This document shows positions 10,280-20,723 of a DNA stretch of 21,637 bases, one piece after another. The stretch is from Echinostoma caproni. Its lineage: Eukaryota; Platyhelminthes; Trematoda; Plagiorchiida; Echinostomatidae. The stretch is taken from assembly GCA_900618425.1 (NCBI GenBank), contig UZAN01039566.1, forward strand, positions 94,789 to 116,425. Reading direction: 5' to 3'. Both the position numbers and the translations under genes were made by a program. Positions within the stretch are counted from its first letter, which is position 1. The number at the start of each line of letters is the position of its first letter. The notes under the pieces were generated by a model. The model was not told the DNA's origin. It saw nothing but the letters and a program-made list of their open reading frames with translations, and ran no database searches.

Positions 10280-12560
10280 TTACTTACATTTTTCCTTCTA
10301 TTGATGAGGTGTGTAGTTTTCGATTGAAATGCAAACATTTCTGTTCCCATAAACGTCTATACAAACACAAATACAAATATAATAAATCTTTACGGATCAA
10401 TTTGCTTGTGATAGCAGAAACTACTTGTAAAATAGGAAGTTCTATCATGAAACATCAAAAAATGACAATCATTTTACAATAAGTACACTTTCAGTGTTTG
10501 CAGTCGTTCTGTTCTTTCAATGATTTGTAAAATTCTGTTCTGTGATACAATTCTTTCACTGTTCGGAGTTCACAGCGAAACGATAACAAACTAGTTGGTG
10601 TTTTAAACCAAATAAAGAAATAACCGCCACTGATTATGTCCCTGCTAAATTTTAATCCTAATTATTCCCAAACTATCTATGGAACATTTCGGGTTGATTT
10701 TTCAAAAAAAGCATAAAAATATTCTTATTTTATCAGCCGCAATGAAAACTTTTATTTATTTTATTTGGGGCACATCTCAAGAGACAGCTTTGGTGAGGGC
10801 TCCTTCATTGGGTCAATCTCCAAATGCGGTCAAAACCTATGCAACTAAAGCAGCCAGTGCGCTCCTACCAATGTTTTATCTATTTCCATTAGGTCATAGA
10901 TGTTTGGTGCTAGCTACCCGTATAGTCGAAAAAGTTTATTTGTTGATACATATAAATAAATGGGTTTTTTCCTTTTTTGCTTACTGTTTATGGAAATGTC
11001 CAAAAATCTTATAGGAAGAGAGACGCAGCCATACAGAGGCGGCCTGGGAAGATCCAGATAACGAAAAGAGTGGCATTACAGGCGGGATTAAAACTCGGGA
11101 CCTTATCATTCGACCTCACCACCGCCAAAGATGTTATAAATGTGGTCTGTGTAATTCCATGAATTAAATTCACTTTATGAATTCACAATTGGATGAATTT
11201 TTTTATGGTGATGTCACTTATAAAGTTCACCCATTGAAATGTCACCTTCATTTGACCACACTATTGGAACAGTTATCCATTATTATAGTTTTGAATCGCT
11301 CTGATGAACATAGGGAAGCATGATATCGAGATTTATACACACAGCCTCACCACACGCTCAATTTGCGTTTACCAACATAAATTACCGAGTACTTCAGGAT
11401 CTCTATGTTAAAAATCGACCCGCATAGAAAAGTTACCTTTCAAGTGTTTTTTTCCTGTTTCCAATATTCAACTGCATCTAGTGGATGCTACCATGGTGGA
11501 TTCTGCATAACGCATTGTAGCACTTGTATAGACGTGATTTCTCATTGGACCGGTTACCGCCTCACGTTTTACGATCCCGTGCTACTAATCACGTCGGTCA
11601 CGAACACGTCAAATGAAAATGCCGTAATTGAGCTTATTTAATGATGAACGCGCTTCGTAAACGATTGGATTTTATAACCTTCTGAAAGTTTGAGTCCCAC
11701 TGGGTACATGCAGTTATTGTCCGGTTCCACAACGATTGGTCACTATCCTGAGAAAAACTGAAGAACGTTTATTCAGCTGAAATCGATCAACTGATTTCTA
11801 GTTTTGCAGACGTGGGATAAAAATAATCTGAATTATCGATAAATTTCAATCTTATGTTCCCAATTCCTTGGTACTATCACAAATTTTTGAACAGATTTGG
11901 ATTAATATAATTTTTTGAAAGTAGTGTTTAAAACCGGGCATCCTATAATGTGTTGAAATATTTTAAATGGCTGAGTACAATGCGGGCGTGGACCACACTT
12001 GTGCAAAATCGGTTTCGTTTTGGAAATGCATTCTAGTTTTGGAAAATATACTTGCATATAGATAAATATGAGTAAAATGTTCTTATTCCTGACTTCATCT
12101 TCCACTTCTATGTTCTTCTTTCTCTTCTATCACCGTCTGATATAAACTAAACAAATACAAAACGATTGCATACATAATCAGTCGATGTTTGAGGATAGAT
12201 AATCTCTAAAGTTAATGCTAAATCACGATATCTAATAATCCTGTTCCATGTGCTTGTGACAGTTAGTCCAGTAAAAGAGTAGATATTGCCGAATATAAAG
12301 ATTGCTTTTCATCATAAGTCAACGGTGCTGCAAACTGAGGTAAACAAATATCTGTCAAACACCATATCACGGTTCTTTTCTGTGACAGATTTTCACAGAC
12401 ATGTGTTCCATATCTCATAATCGGTTTAATACAAAACGTGACTGATTTAATGGTTGTTTAAAAATTATTGAAAAATTGTAAAGGCTAGCTCGAATAATAA
12501 AAAGGGACGATACAACAAACCACTGATACAAAAATTAATTTACTAACTTCTTTCGTTTTA
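10280..12560. other. noncoding stretch with chance-length ORFs
   Basis: Nothing identifiable was found. A 111-codon plus ORF (10679-11014) has no motif and a biased AT-rich content. The short segment 11010-11150 is GC-richer, is open in more than one frame and has basic residues (KRDAAIQRRPGKIQITKR). It may be another transposon scrap, but I cannot place it. Confidence 0.5.
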
Positions 12561-12565
12561 TTCAG

Positions 12566-12669
12566 TCAGCTTACCAAACATCCACCTAGATTCTGATACC
12601 CTCATAAAATGCCGTACTCTGAACGGTATCAGCGGTGGAATTTCAGTGCGTTTGGGGACACCAAACTGA
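12566..12669 (+). CDS. candidate terminal exon of unknown family
   Basis: A pyrimidine tract ending in TTCAG (12565) or, four bases on, TCAG (12569) precedes 33 open codons ending at TGA 12667. The peptide begins SLPNIHLDSDTLIKCRT and ends GGISVRLGTPN. An AATAAA poly(A) signal follows 30 bases after the stop (12699-12704). If the acceptor at 12569 is used, the single leading base would be phase-compatible with the phase-2 donor at 9050, so both could belong to one transcript with an intron of about 3.5 kb. The family is not recognised. An open stretch of 33 codons is common by chance, so the neighbouring signals carry most of the weight. Confidence 0.3.
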
Positions 12670-12698
12670 GATTTTATATGATCATCCACTGTTAATTC

Positions 12699-12704
12699 AA
12701 TAAA
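12699..12704 (+). terminator. possible poly(A) signal AATAAA
   Basis: This canonical hexamer lies 30 bases after the stop of the candidate terminal exon at 12566-12669. The hexamer also occurs elsewhere in the window by chance, for example at 4205 and 17877. Confidence 0.3.
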
Positions 12705-12709
12705 TTATC

Positions 12710-14280
12710 AGCATGTTACCTCAAAATTGTTTTGCTCAGTTTATGTTTCCAAATGATGGGTCTTCCAAAATGGAGACCTACCTGAACATTTTATTTCAGT
12801 GCTCATCATTGTATTGTGCAGCACGGCGATATTTCAATTAATTCTTATTATTCAATTTAAAAGTTATTATAATTGGGTTGTACCCTTCTTGGTGAGCTTA
12901 ATGAAGACATCGCACCTTGCGCATCTCAGAACTGGTCCCCAGGGTTACGACTTGGATGGAAACATTTCAACCAGATTACATGACATATACGAGTTTCAGT
13001 TCGCGCTTCATTGACTCCTTACACGACGAAATTCATCATGCGATCAAACACAGGGTAGCTCATTGCCTTTACCACCACCAGCAAAAAAGGCGGACGGAGA
13101 GGTAACAGACATCGAATTGGGGAAACACAGATCCATAGGCTAATACATAGACCCTGGTGAATATAAACCTATAACAAACTAAACACACCACATTTTCATT
13201 GTTCAGTTCTACTTCATGAAAGACAGTTTTTAGTTTCGGTTGGAAGCTTACAGAAGTAATAATCTTTCCATAGATACTTGCACTAGGCTTTGTTTCAGCA
13301 CCTGGTTTAAATATAGAAGAAAATATCTATTTTTACACGTTTAATTTCATTGATAACAATTGCCTTTTATTTCCGGAAATAATCAGTCTGTTACTATTAC
13401 GTGTAACCGCTAATATGTTATTTGTCCACTTGCAACGCAGTTTTCTATTAAACTATCGGCTTGTTCCCAAACCTCGGCTTCATCTTACACATGATGTTAC
13501 TCTCTGCAAGACATCGGATTCTGTATGAATTGCGTTCTGTTACGAATCACACCGATTGTAGATCTCATGATTTCTCTAGCACAATGGCACCTCATCTGCG
13601 GTGAAAGTTTCTGTCTCACATTCCTCGGATTCAGTTTCATCACAACAAAACGAAAAGGATCGATAAACAGATTCCAAAGCAGTCAAACCGGCTTCAAACT
13701 CTGATTTCCGTTAACTCCCTTTGAAAATAGATCAAATATGTTCGTAGATGTGCAACTTTGTCGTCCGTTTACCCTCAGTTGATATACGTCAGTTTATTGA
13801 GTAAAACTACCATTTCACAGTGATATAACCGTTTAGGGAACACTGATAGATAAGCTCTAATTGCTCTCACTCCCATGCTCTATAAAATATATGAATTCTT
13901 TTCGGATTTGATTGTAACTGATATTTATGGTATCCAATGGCGGATGAAAGATTCTACTAATATGTGCAATAGCGGTCGTAGCTGGTAAAATTAGGTGTTT
14001 CACAAATCGATTCAATAAGAATATGTGTTAATTCTGTAGTTTCATCACCTCTTTCGACTGATACATAGGAGCTAACTCCATCTTTCGGAAACTCCATGCG
14101 GAATGGTGCACACCGGTAAAACAGAGATAAAATTATATAACGAATAGACCATGCATGTCTCGAATTGGCATCAAGGAGACTGATAATAGGCGACCGTAAA
14201 CGTACAAAAATAGAGAGAGGGGGTCTTAAGAAACACTTTTCTGGGTATATCGAGACAAATTGCTCACACAGGAAAGGAGG
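12710..14280. other. noncoding stretch
   Basis: No gene, RNA gene or repeat was recognised on either strand. Two overlapping plus ORFs at 12799-13105 (71 and 62 codons) show no motif and no consistent coding character. Confidence 0.55.
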
Positions 14281-14284
14281 ATCT

Positions 14285-14480
14285 GACTAGGTGATCAAAG
14301 CAGCGTACAAACGAAGCTCAGGCTGAAAAGCTGGACAGCATTTGGCTGCAACATGTACCTGGTTGGGTCTCATCTGCAGTGCGAATCCATCGACTCAGCT
14401 AAGGCTGAAACGTGCAACCTCACATGTGAACGTAAGCATACGACCGACTAGCCTACTGGAGAGCTAGTCAGCCCGTTTCT
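14285..14480 (-). mobile_element. SINE-like element, copy B: tRNA-like head plus degenerate hammerhead
   Basis: Read on the minus strand, the head GACTAGCTCTCCAGTAGG (about 14471-14454) aligns with the start of copy C. It is followed by CGTATGCTTACGTTCAC and a decayed B box (GCACGTTTCAGCC). The shared core block GAGACCCAACCAGGTAC and the tail GCTGTCCAGC ... GCTTCGTTTG come next. Alignment by eye with copy C is good over most of the length, proving a common family. The element lies opposite to copy C, about 340 bp away. Confidence 0.72.
14320..14386 (-). ncRNA. hammerhead-like core, copy B (inactive)
   Basis: The first catalytic box reads CAGATGAG (14376-14369) where CTGATGAG is expected. Stem II GACC/GGT with loop CAACCA is retained. 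The GAAA box is replaced by CATGTTG. Stem III is well kept: CAGC pairs with GCTG around CAAAT, followed by TC before the predicted cleavage point (complement of 14334). Loss of conserved core bases makes cleavage unlikely. Confidence 0.55.
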
Positions 14481-14887
14481 CATTTTGAATTTACGCGATA
14501 TATCACAATCCACCTTTGCCAGCTTCTCACCTCATTTCAGCACTGGCCTGCAGGATTATGACTCGGTTGTAATTATTCCAACCTTTCCTAAAACAATACC
14601 TCAGGTTGTGTAAGTGTCCACCGGAGTCTCGCTCTCAATGAGCGTGACACGTTGTGTAATCATCTTGTGTATTTAGAACGGAATTATCTCACTTCCGCAT
14701 GTGTGTTGCAGTGTGTGTTGTAGTAATAATCCTACAAGCTAGTGCTAAGATAAGCCAGATGCAACGTCTTCATCAATCTCGTGAAAATGGATTACAATTT
14801 ATCTGTATATTTAGACTGAGAGGTGGCCTGATCAGCTCTCGAATGGTTGGGTGGGTCGTGTGCTTGCGTTTCACTAGTGAGGTCCGG

Positions 14888-14898
14888 GGTTTGATCCA
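14888..14898 (+). promoter_or_regulatory. B-box-like Pol III promoter element of SINE copy C
   Basis: GGTTTGATCCA differs from the consensus GGTTCGANTCC by few bases and sits at the same place as the B box of copy A. Confidence 0.55.
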
Positions 14899-14910
14899 CA
14901 GTTGGGTCAA

Positions 14911-14972
14911 TGCAGTGCTGATAAGACCCAACCAGGTACAAACAGCCCTCAATCGCTGTCCAGCGTTTTAGA
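14911..14972 (+). ncRNA. hammerhead-like core, copy C (probably inactive)
   Basis: The first box reads CTGATAA (14918-14924), one base off the invariant CTGATGA. Stem II is GACC (14925-14928) with GGT (14935-14937) and a bulged A before C, closing the loop CAACCA. The second box keeps AAA (14940-14942) but lacks the G of GAAA. Stem III CAGC (14943-14946) pairs perfectly with GCTG (14955-14958). GTC (14958-14960) sets the predicted cleavage between 14960 and 14961. The fold is the best kept of the three, but two core positions are mutated. Confidence 0.62.
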
Positions 14973-14994
14973 TCACGCTTCGTTTGCATGTCAA

Positions 14995-16380
14995 AATCAT
15001 TCCATTGACAAGGAAAAATGTTGATTTACGAATTTCGAGGTCATATTGACATTGCCTCGATGATCAGTCGACGGAATCTTACATCGTGACCAAAGAAAGG
15101 TGTTTCCTTGAACGTGGTTATCCAAATACATACGTGTTTGAATGTGTTGCCTAGCTATGCCTAATGCGCAGTGTTCTCTGCTATGAAATTGCATTTTTAT
15201 TTCACAGTAAACACTATTTTCAAAATCTCAGTGCGTAATTTCCCAGATTTGTGATCTTTTTCTTGCCTATATCTATATGTTTTGTTTTTAGTTTCTGAAT
15301 TACTTGCGTTTGCTGATACCCACGTGTGAAATCGTTATATTATTGAAATAAACAATTTTATAGAATAAGTTCTCACTGGCAAGGTTTAGGGATCACAATG
15401 AAACGATTTTAAGACAATTTCAGATAAACTGGGAGAGGAGTTATCCCTTGTCTCCCTCAAACACATAATTTTCCATGGTTTTACAGAGGTGCATGTTAAT
15501 ACATTTTCTGATAGACAAGCAATTTTGTCCGCTATCCTGGAAATTCATTCATTGTGCTGCAAAGGAGAACGCTGCTGGGTTGGTTTCAAAATGATCATTG
15601 TTTACATAGGATCTCCGTCAGAATAGTGTGGTAATAAAGGTTAGTGTGAAAACAAATGAGATGGTAATGTCTCACTTGTGACGTGGTTAAGACGTTCTAT
15701 GATTGTTTTTTTTTAGATGTAGATCTTTCCAACAACCTCAGCAACGAAAGTGAAATTGGCTTTACTTCTCTTGAGAGATTATTGTTCTTATGCACTGTTT
15801 TATCTGTTCAACCGAACATTATTAGAGAGAGGATTTTATTTATTTATCTCCTATGGCTGAATATAATATCGTAGCGAGAATTTCCCAGACGGGGAAATGA
15901 ATATCACAAGATGAAAAATGAAGGTCAGCAGGTGACAGTGGATCTTGAACAAGCCAGCTCCTGGTAGCAGACTACAAAGCAGATCAGAAATAGATCAAGT
16001 AGAGGAACGTCATTAGTCCTGCTCGGAAAAGTATAACGGTACACTCACAACGCAATGGTCATTTGAGTAAAACAAATATAATCCATTTGTGACGGGCTCA
16101 GTTTGATTGTAAAATAACCCAGCGAAGTTGGATTAGGTGACACACTTTGGCTATTTGTGCAAGTGCGCTAAATTCTACGCCGATCGAATTCTCATCAAAT
16201 TTATCCTGCAAAAACGTGGCTTCTGTTAAACAAACGAAATCAATAGAAAGGTTACAACATTTTCATGTTTTTTCTACTTGGAAGAAATCGTACACAAAAT
16301 ACGTCTTTTTCTTGATGGATTGCAGTTGTTCTCCAATTATGCACCAAGTGACATTTTCGCGTGACGCGGAATAACGGGGA
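14995..16380. other. noncoding stretch
   Basis: Nothing identifiable was found. A T-rich run ending in TTTTTTTTAG near 15715 looks like a splice acceptor, but the open frame after it (to 15874) ends without a donor and has an ordinary AT-rich composition. Confidence 0.5.
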
Positions 16381-16382
16381 CA

Positions 16383-16802
16383 ATGAAGCATTGTTTTGAA
16401 TTTCCATCTCGGTTTCAATTTCGTTCTCATCTGTCACTCGCTCGGGATTTCACTTTTCGGATACATACTTCGTCACTTGTCCCGAAATGCGTTCAACACA
16501 CAGAAAGCTTCATTGAGATAGGACACGGCGCGTGGATGCTTCCTGGGATTTGTACAGAGAGTGGGCTACCAGCAGAGCTATGCGACCACATCGATAGCGT
16601 CGATACTTACACATTCGGAGCGCATTCAGAAGCATCTGGCAGGCAGGCCGTCGTGGCCGGTTTCAATTCGAACGAACCCAACGCAATCTTCCAAATGGGA
16701 ATTTTCTTCGAAATGTTATATTTGGTGTATGGAAAGATTAGCAAAACTTTTCCGTCAGTTCGAAAAACCCTAATTCATTTTGCAATATTGCGAAAACCTT
16801 GA
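16383..16802 (+). CDS. 139-codon ORF of unknown nature in a GC-richer patch
   Basis: ATG at 16383 opens a 139-codon frame ending at TGA 16800. The middle part (about 16500-16700) is clearly GC-richer than its flanks, is open in a second plus frame (16561-16773), and encodes protein-like segments such as ESGLPAELCDHIDSVDTY and ASGRQAVVAGFNSNEPN. I see no signal peptide, membrane segment or known motif. It may be an exon, a fragment of a transposon, or chance favoured by local GC. The first third (PSRFQFRSHLSLARDF) looks less coding. No convincing promoter or splice sites were seen. Confidence 0.25.
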   Translation: MKHCFEFPSRFQFRSHLSLARDFTFRIHTSSLVPKCVQHTESFIEIGHGAWMLPGICTESGLPAELCDHIDSVDTYTFGAHSEASGRQAVVAGFNSNEPNAIFQMGIFFEMLYLVYGKISKTFPSVRKTLIHFAILRKP

Positions 16803-16804
16803 CA

Positions 16805-17655
16805 ATATGAATGAAACCAATCTGGTGAAAAAAGTAATATACATTATATCGGAGTGGAATGAAAAACGGGTTTGTTGTCAGAGTTAATTTATTGAAATGT
16901 CATTAAAATCATCACATTGGGTACCCAGTGAGCGCTGTTTTAGCAGTATCCAACACATTTTTGGAAAATAATACACTTCCCTTTTGTAAATTTCTTTGTT
17001 TATAAATTTAAATACAATTTTTCCAAGCATCTTTTGTAGTTTCTGGCTTTGTCTGAGGTTATCTTTGAAGTTAGCAATATGCGTAGAGTGTTTAGTTTAG
17101 TTTCCTCGAATTTTATCCTCATCTGAAAAAACAGAAACAAAATTAGATCAATGTGTTTTGTGTTAGTTGTTTGCCACTAGTGGTGCTACTGGTTTACACA
17201 GTTGATCAAGGAAAACGCGTTACAACAGAAATTGGTTTTTAACTGTCTGCGTCCGTGTCACGAGCATTTTCATAAAGCATTCAAATAAAAACGTGCATTG
17301 ATAAAGATAATGCATAAAACTGAAAACAATGTTTTCCCCATGACAAATTTGAATAAAGAAGTCAGAAACGTGGGTTTGCACAATGTATTCATGGTCGTGG
17401 TTGATGCAAAAATGAACATTGTCACTCCAACTCATGCAGTTTAGGTCATCTACTACACAATAAACACAATGTTACTGAAATTTGCCAAGGCCATTCATAC
17501 CCTCAAACCCGATCTATGCAAACAACATGAATGGTTAGTCACATTAGCTTTGTCTTGGTGATTAACCCCCTGCCTTCTCCCGTTATTTGTGTTACTGTCA
17601 TGTTGTGTGTTGTGATTAGCAATCATGTCTTCATCGCACGGTAGTTATCTCACTG
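16805..17655. other. AT-rich noncoding stretch
   Basis: Nothing identifiable was found. The minus ORF at 17220-17435 (71 codons) is Phe/His/Cys-rich with no motif, typical of chance translation. Confidence 0.5.
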
Positions 17656-17657
17656 AC

Positions 17658-17882
17658 TATATAAATATCATGGCGACTGCAGTACGCACGTGTACAGATG
17701 CAGTGAAAAGATGACGGATACATTGTGTAAACTCATGTTTCTGCATTCTGTACCCAAACAATGCGTGAACCCCAAACTGTCTCCGGTTAGATCAGTAATA
17801 GGACTTTCGAAAGCAATAAATGCCTCCATGCAGAATAATATTAATGTCATCATTCGCATTATCAGAATGCTTCCGGAATAAA
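17658..17882 (+). CDS. compact TATA - short ORF - poly(A) arrangement, doubtful gene
   Basis: TATATAAAT (17658-17666) is followed by an ORF from ATG 17711 to TAA 17879 (56 codons, starting MTDTLCKLMFLHSVPKQC). An AATAAA (17877-17882) overlaps the stop. An earlier ATG at 17670 opens a 14-codon frame that would compete for initiation. The peptide matches nothing I know, and the poly(A) signal leaves no 3' untranslated region. Each signal is common in AT-rich DNA, so this is a weak call. Confidence 0.15.
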
Positions 17883-17990
17883 AAATAACAATTGACGTTT
17901 ATCTTCTGAACACTAGTTGGCTACTCCTGCCCTAAGTCGAAACTGACACAGTAGTGTGGTGTAAACAATGCATTTACTTTTAATAACCAT

Positions 17991-18410
17991 GTGCAGCAAA
18001 GGTTTCATTATTCTCGAGCGAAAGATTTTCAAGGAAAAATTTTTAGAATATGGTTTACTAATTTGTACGGATTTTATCTGTTTGTTTTGGTATTCTGTGA
18101 TATGATTGTGTGCCACTGGAACCAGTCCGTAAGTTTTCTGTGTGCATCCGCATCTTCTTGTCTCCGGGAGAGGGGAGGGGTAAGTAATTTGCTTCTCATT
18201 CGAAACGTTTTCTATTCGTTGACGTCAAGGACGAAAAGATATCAATATAAGTTACCTCCTAGTTACACAGTACTGGATTCCACATTGTTTGACCCACACC
18301 AGGTTTTTGATGAGCAAATATGCTGCATTTGTCCCTCCCGTTGTAGTGCATTGGTAATGCTTATGAAATTACACTCCATTCAGTTGCTTTTTGACCACCG
18401 ATATGCCTAG
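17991..18410 (+). other. 139-codon open frame, probably noncoding
   Basis: The frame is open for 139 codons, but the product is rich in Phe, Cys, Tyr and Leu without a domain pattern. It contains two strong donor-like sequences, GTAAGT at 18129 and at 18180, inside the open frame. An exon ending at one of them is possible, though no matching acceptor with consistent coding content was found upstream. Confidence 0.2.
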
Positions 18411-18414
18411 TTTA

Positions 18415-19238
18415 AATGTATTCCTGGTGCCGTTATAACGTGATGGGATGACACCAGCAGCGGATAAACAAAATTGTCTTTCATCATCAAACGTGANGCC
18501 TAATGCTTTTGGAAACCTAAATGTTACCAGAACCTAACGACAAACATTGGATTAAGAATTCGTTAAAACGACTAAACCTCACGAAGCATTACACATGTGC
18601 TTGCCATTCCATGATACTGTGCACATTAGTCTGTGTTAATTCGCTTGAAAGGGATCGCGCTACAGCAATGCCAACTACTGACTTCTTCTTGTAAATCCAG
18701 AGTGTGCACAGTCTTTGTCTGAGGCTGTATGTGAGTTGTTCAGTCACAGGAATTTGCCTAGATCAAAAGCCCTCGAAACGTAAAAATTAAGGATGTAAAA
18801 ACCGAATCCAGGAAAGGGTATTGGTACCGGGCTCGACTGTGAGATAGGTTGAACTGGATACTGTTGATATAAAACAGCTGGCGAAATTCACATGGTTTGA
18901 ATGACTGGACACCGGACTCAGTTAACTACAGTTGTGACACCTTGTACAGCTGCCTTAAGGAGTAGGCTTCAGTTAACTGAAAACGCATAATGTTTATCAT
19001 CCGGGGAAAATTTAATAATACACGGCTTATCATGTAAACCTGTGCCGAACAGATTTCACGGTTCTGATGTTACTGATCAGTGACGCAAAAGTGCGATCAA
19101 ACGATGTTCATATCGGTTTTACTGTCTTTCGGGTAAATTGCCATGGCTTTTCCGGTCTTTGTTGCAAATTATGGAACCAGTAATAATGTGCAACGTCATC
19201 CTTATTGTCATTTTCTATTTTAAAATAACTTGTCACAG
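18415..19238. other. noncoding stretch with one ambiguous base
   Basis: No gene or repeat was recognised. Base 18497 is N in the assembly. Confidence 0.5.
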
Positions 19239-19335
19239 ATCAAAGTAAATGATAGTCTGACGTCGCAGGATCATGAACATATCACAGGTATGACAACAGT
19301 TCCTAAAACAATAACCCTCGTCACTCATCGTCTCG
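19239..19335 (+). CDS. candidate internal exon, faintly PDZ-like
   Basis: An acceptor (AACTTGTCACAG, ending 19238) and a good donor (CTCG|GTAAGC, GT at 19336-19337) enclose 32 open codons plus one base (phase 0 in, phase 1 out). The other two frames are closed at once. The peptide contains IKVNDSLTSQDHEHIT and then KTITLVTHRL. This resembles the second half of a PDZ domain (I..VN...L....H..., then T.TL.V.R), with two residues fewer than usual between the parts. The first half (GLGF loop and GD.I) was not found. An alternative donor GTATGA at 19288 would give a 49-base exon. The match may be chance. Confidence 0.3.
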
Positions 19336-19339
19336 GTAA

Positions 19340-20720
19340 GCCACACATTAAATCAAATTGACCAACTCTGGCAGTAGTTTTGTGATCGCCTAGTTTAGCT
19401 AATCGTTGAATGATGCAAAATACGTTAGGTTACTGAAATCTCACCAAGCTGATGGTATATTATTTACTTGGATGATTCCCGCATTCACTATCTAAGAAGA
19501 AGGTATGTTCGAGTTCATACAATTCTGTTCAAAACAATATTATCATAATTAATTCCTTTCCATTCTCGGAAATCACCCATATCAAAAAATGGGTCTTCTT
19601 CTGTTGCAGTTGAAGTCCAACACAAAAGTATTTCAGTCTCGTATTTAATGAAACGCGACAGTCTATTAGTCAAGACCCTTTATGTATTCAGTTAATGATC
19701 CATTAGATTCAACTCATATATTTACCACTAGGGATCATGAATGGGAACCTGTAGATCTGCATGTTGCTTTTGTGTGAGTGGAAAACTACAGGAACAAAAT
19801 TTCACAAGTTCACTCTAAGATGTGCTTCCTACCAGGGTGCCATTACCATGAGATTAAATGCATTCGCCGAGTCGGACAAAGGAAATACAAAAAGCACCAA
19901 TAGCTTATGGTGAGCGCTCTCATGTTGAAGTCTAATTCGATAAAACAAGTGAAAAACAAAGCGAACGCAGCATGTTTTGCTAAAAACAAGCTCAAACTAA
20001 AAGGCACTGATATTCAACTGAATATTGCTCTATCAAAGTGAGAAGTGGGTTGCTAGGATCCGTTATTGGTGAAACCAATTGAAATACTTCATGACTGATC
20101 CAAAAATATTGTCTCGATGCTATGAATGCTTTGTGCGATACACTAAACAATATTGATGTAATTATTCTGTTGTCGCATACATTTATTCTTCATCATTTTG
20201 GAAGAGGGAAATTTTGATTGATGCACAACTGTGGAATCAGTCATATGCTAATAAATTTCGAGGGGAGCATATTGCAATACGCAGATTGTGTATAAAGACC
20301 ATGTACTCCGTGTGTGTATGTGGATTTCACTTCTGGTAAGACCGTTAATTATATTTACGGTAAATACATTATATAGATGCGATTATATATTCGTGGATGT
20401 CCATGTGAGGCCCCTGTTTGAATTTTTACTTTTCTTCATCCGCAATCCACTCGATTTTGGACAGCTTGCATCAAACAATTTTCCCTCATCCTCTGAGTTT
20501 GTCGGCTTAAACAGCTACGCATTTATTGTTTACCATCGCTCAAATGTCCTATAATACTTGGGAGTCGTGTCACAAAATGCACGTTTGTTGATCATAGTCA
20601 ACCACTTACATATCCCCACTTCATCACTGCCTCCCCCTATCTCCTGTTTTTTATCTGCCCACCAATCGTTCACCAGTTCGCTGCTCTATCATACGTTTCA
20701 TCATAGCATTTTTCTACCTG
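19340..20720. other. noncoding stretch
   Basis: Nothing recognisable was found apart from the 88-codon plus ORF at 20288-20554. That ORF is rich in Phe, Val and Arg without a motif, and I regard it as chance. The last 100 bases are pyrimidine-rich on the plus strand. Confidence 0.5.
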
Positions 20721-20723
20721 TAG

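Larger units (their letters stand above)
14822..14992 (+). mobile_element. SINE-like element, copy C: tRNA-like head plus hammerhead-like core
   Basis: The copy starts near GGCCTGATCAGCTCTCGAAT (tRNA 5' half-like). It continues through CGTGTGCTTGCGTTTCACTA and a B-box-like GGTTTGATCCA (14888-14898), then enters the hammerhead-like core and a tail GTTTTAGATCACGCTTCGTT. Order and sequence match copies A and B. The two ORFs that overlap it (14699-14971 plus, 14792-14989 minus) are by-products of the repeat and not genes. Confidence 0.75.

Noticed and set aside
14699..14989. 90-codon plus and 65-codon minus ORFs
   Set aside because: Both translate the SINE copy C and its flank, so they are not genes.
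3959..18860. Shared phrase GTGAGATAGGT near 3962 and 18839 as a dispersed repeat
   Set aside because: The similarity does not extend beyond about 12 bases on either side.
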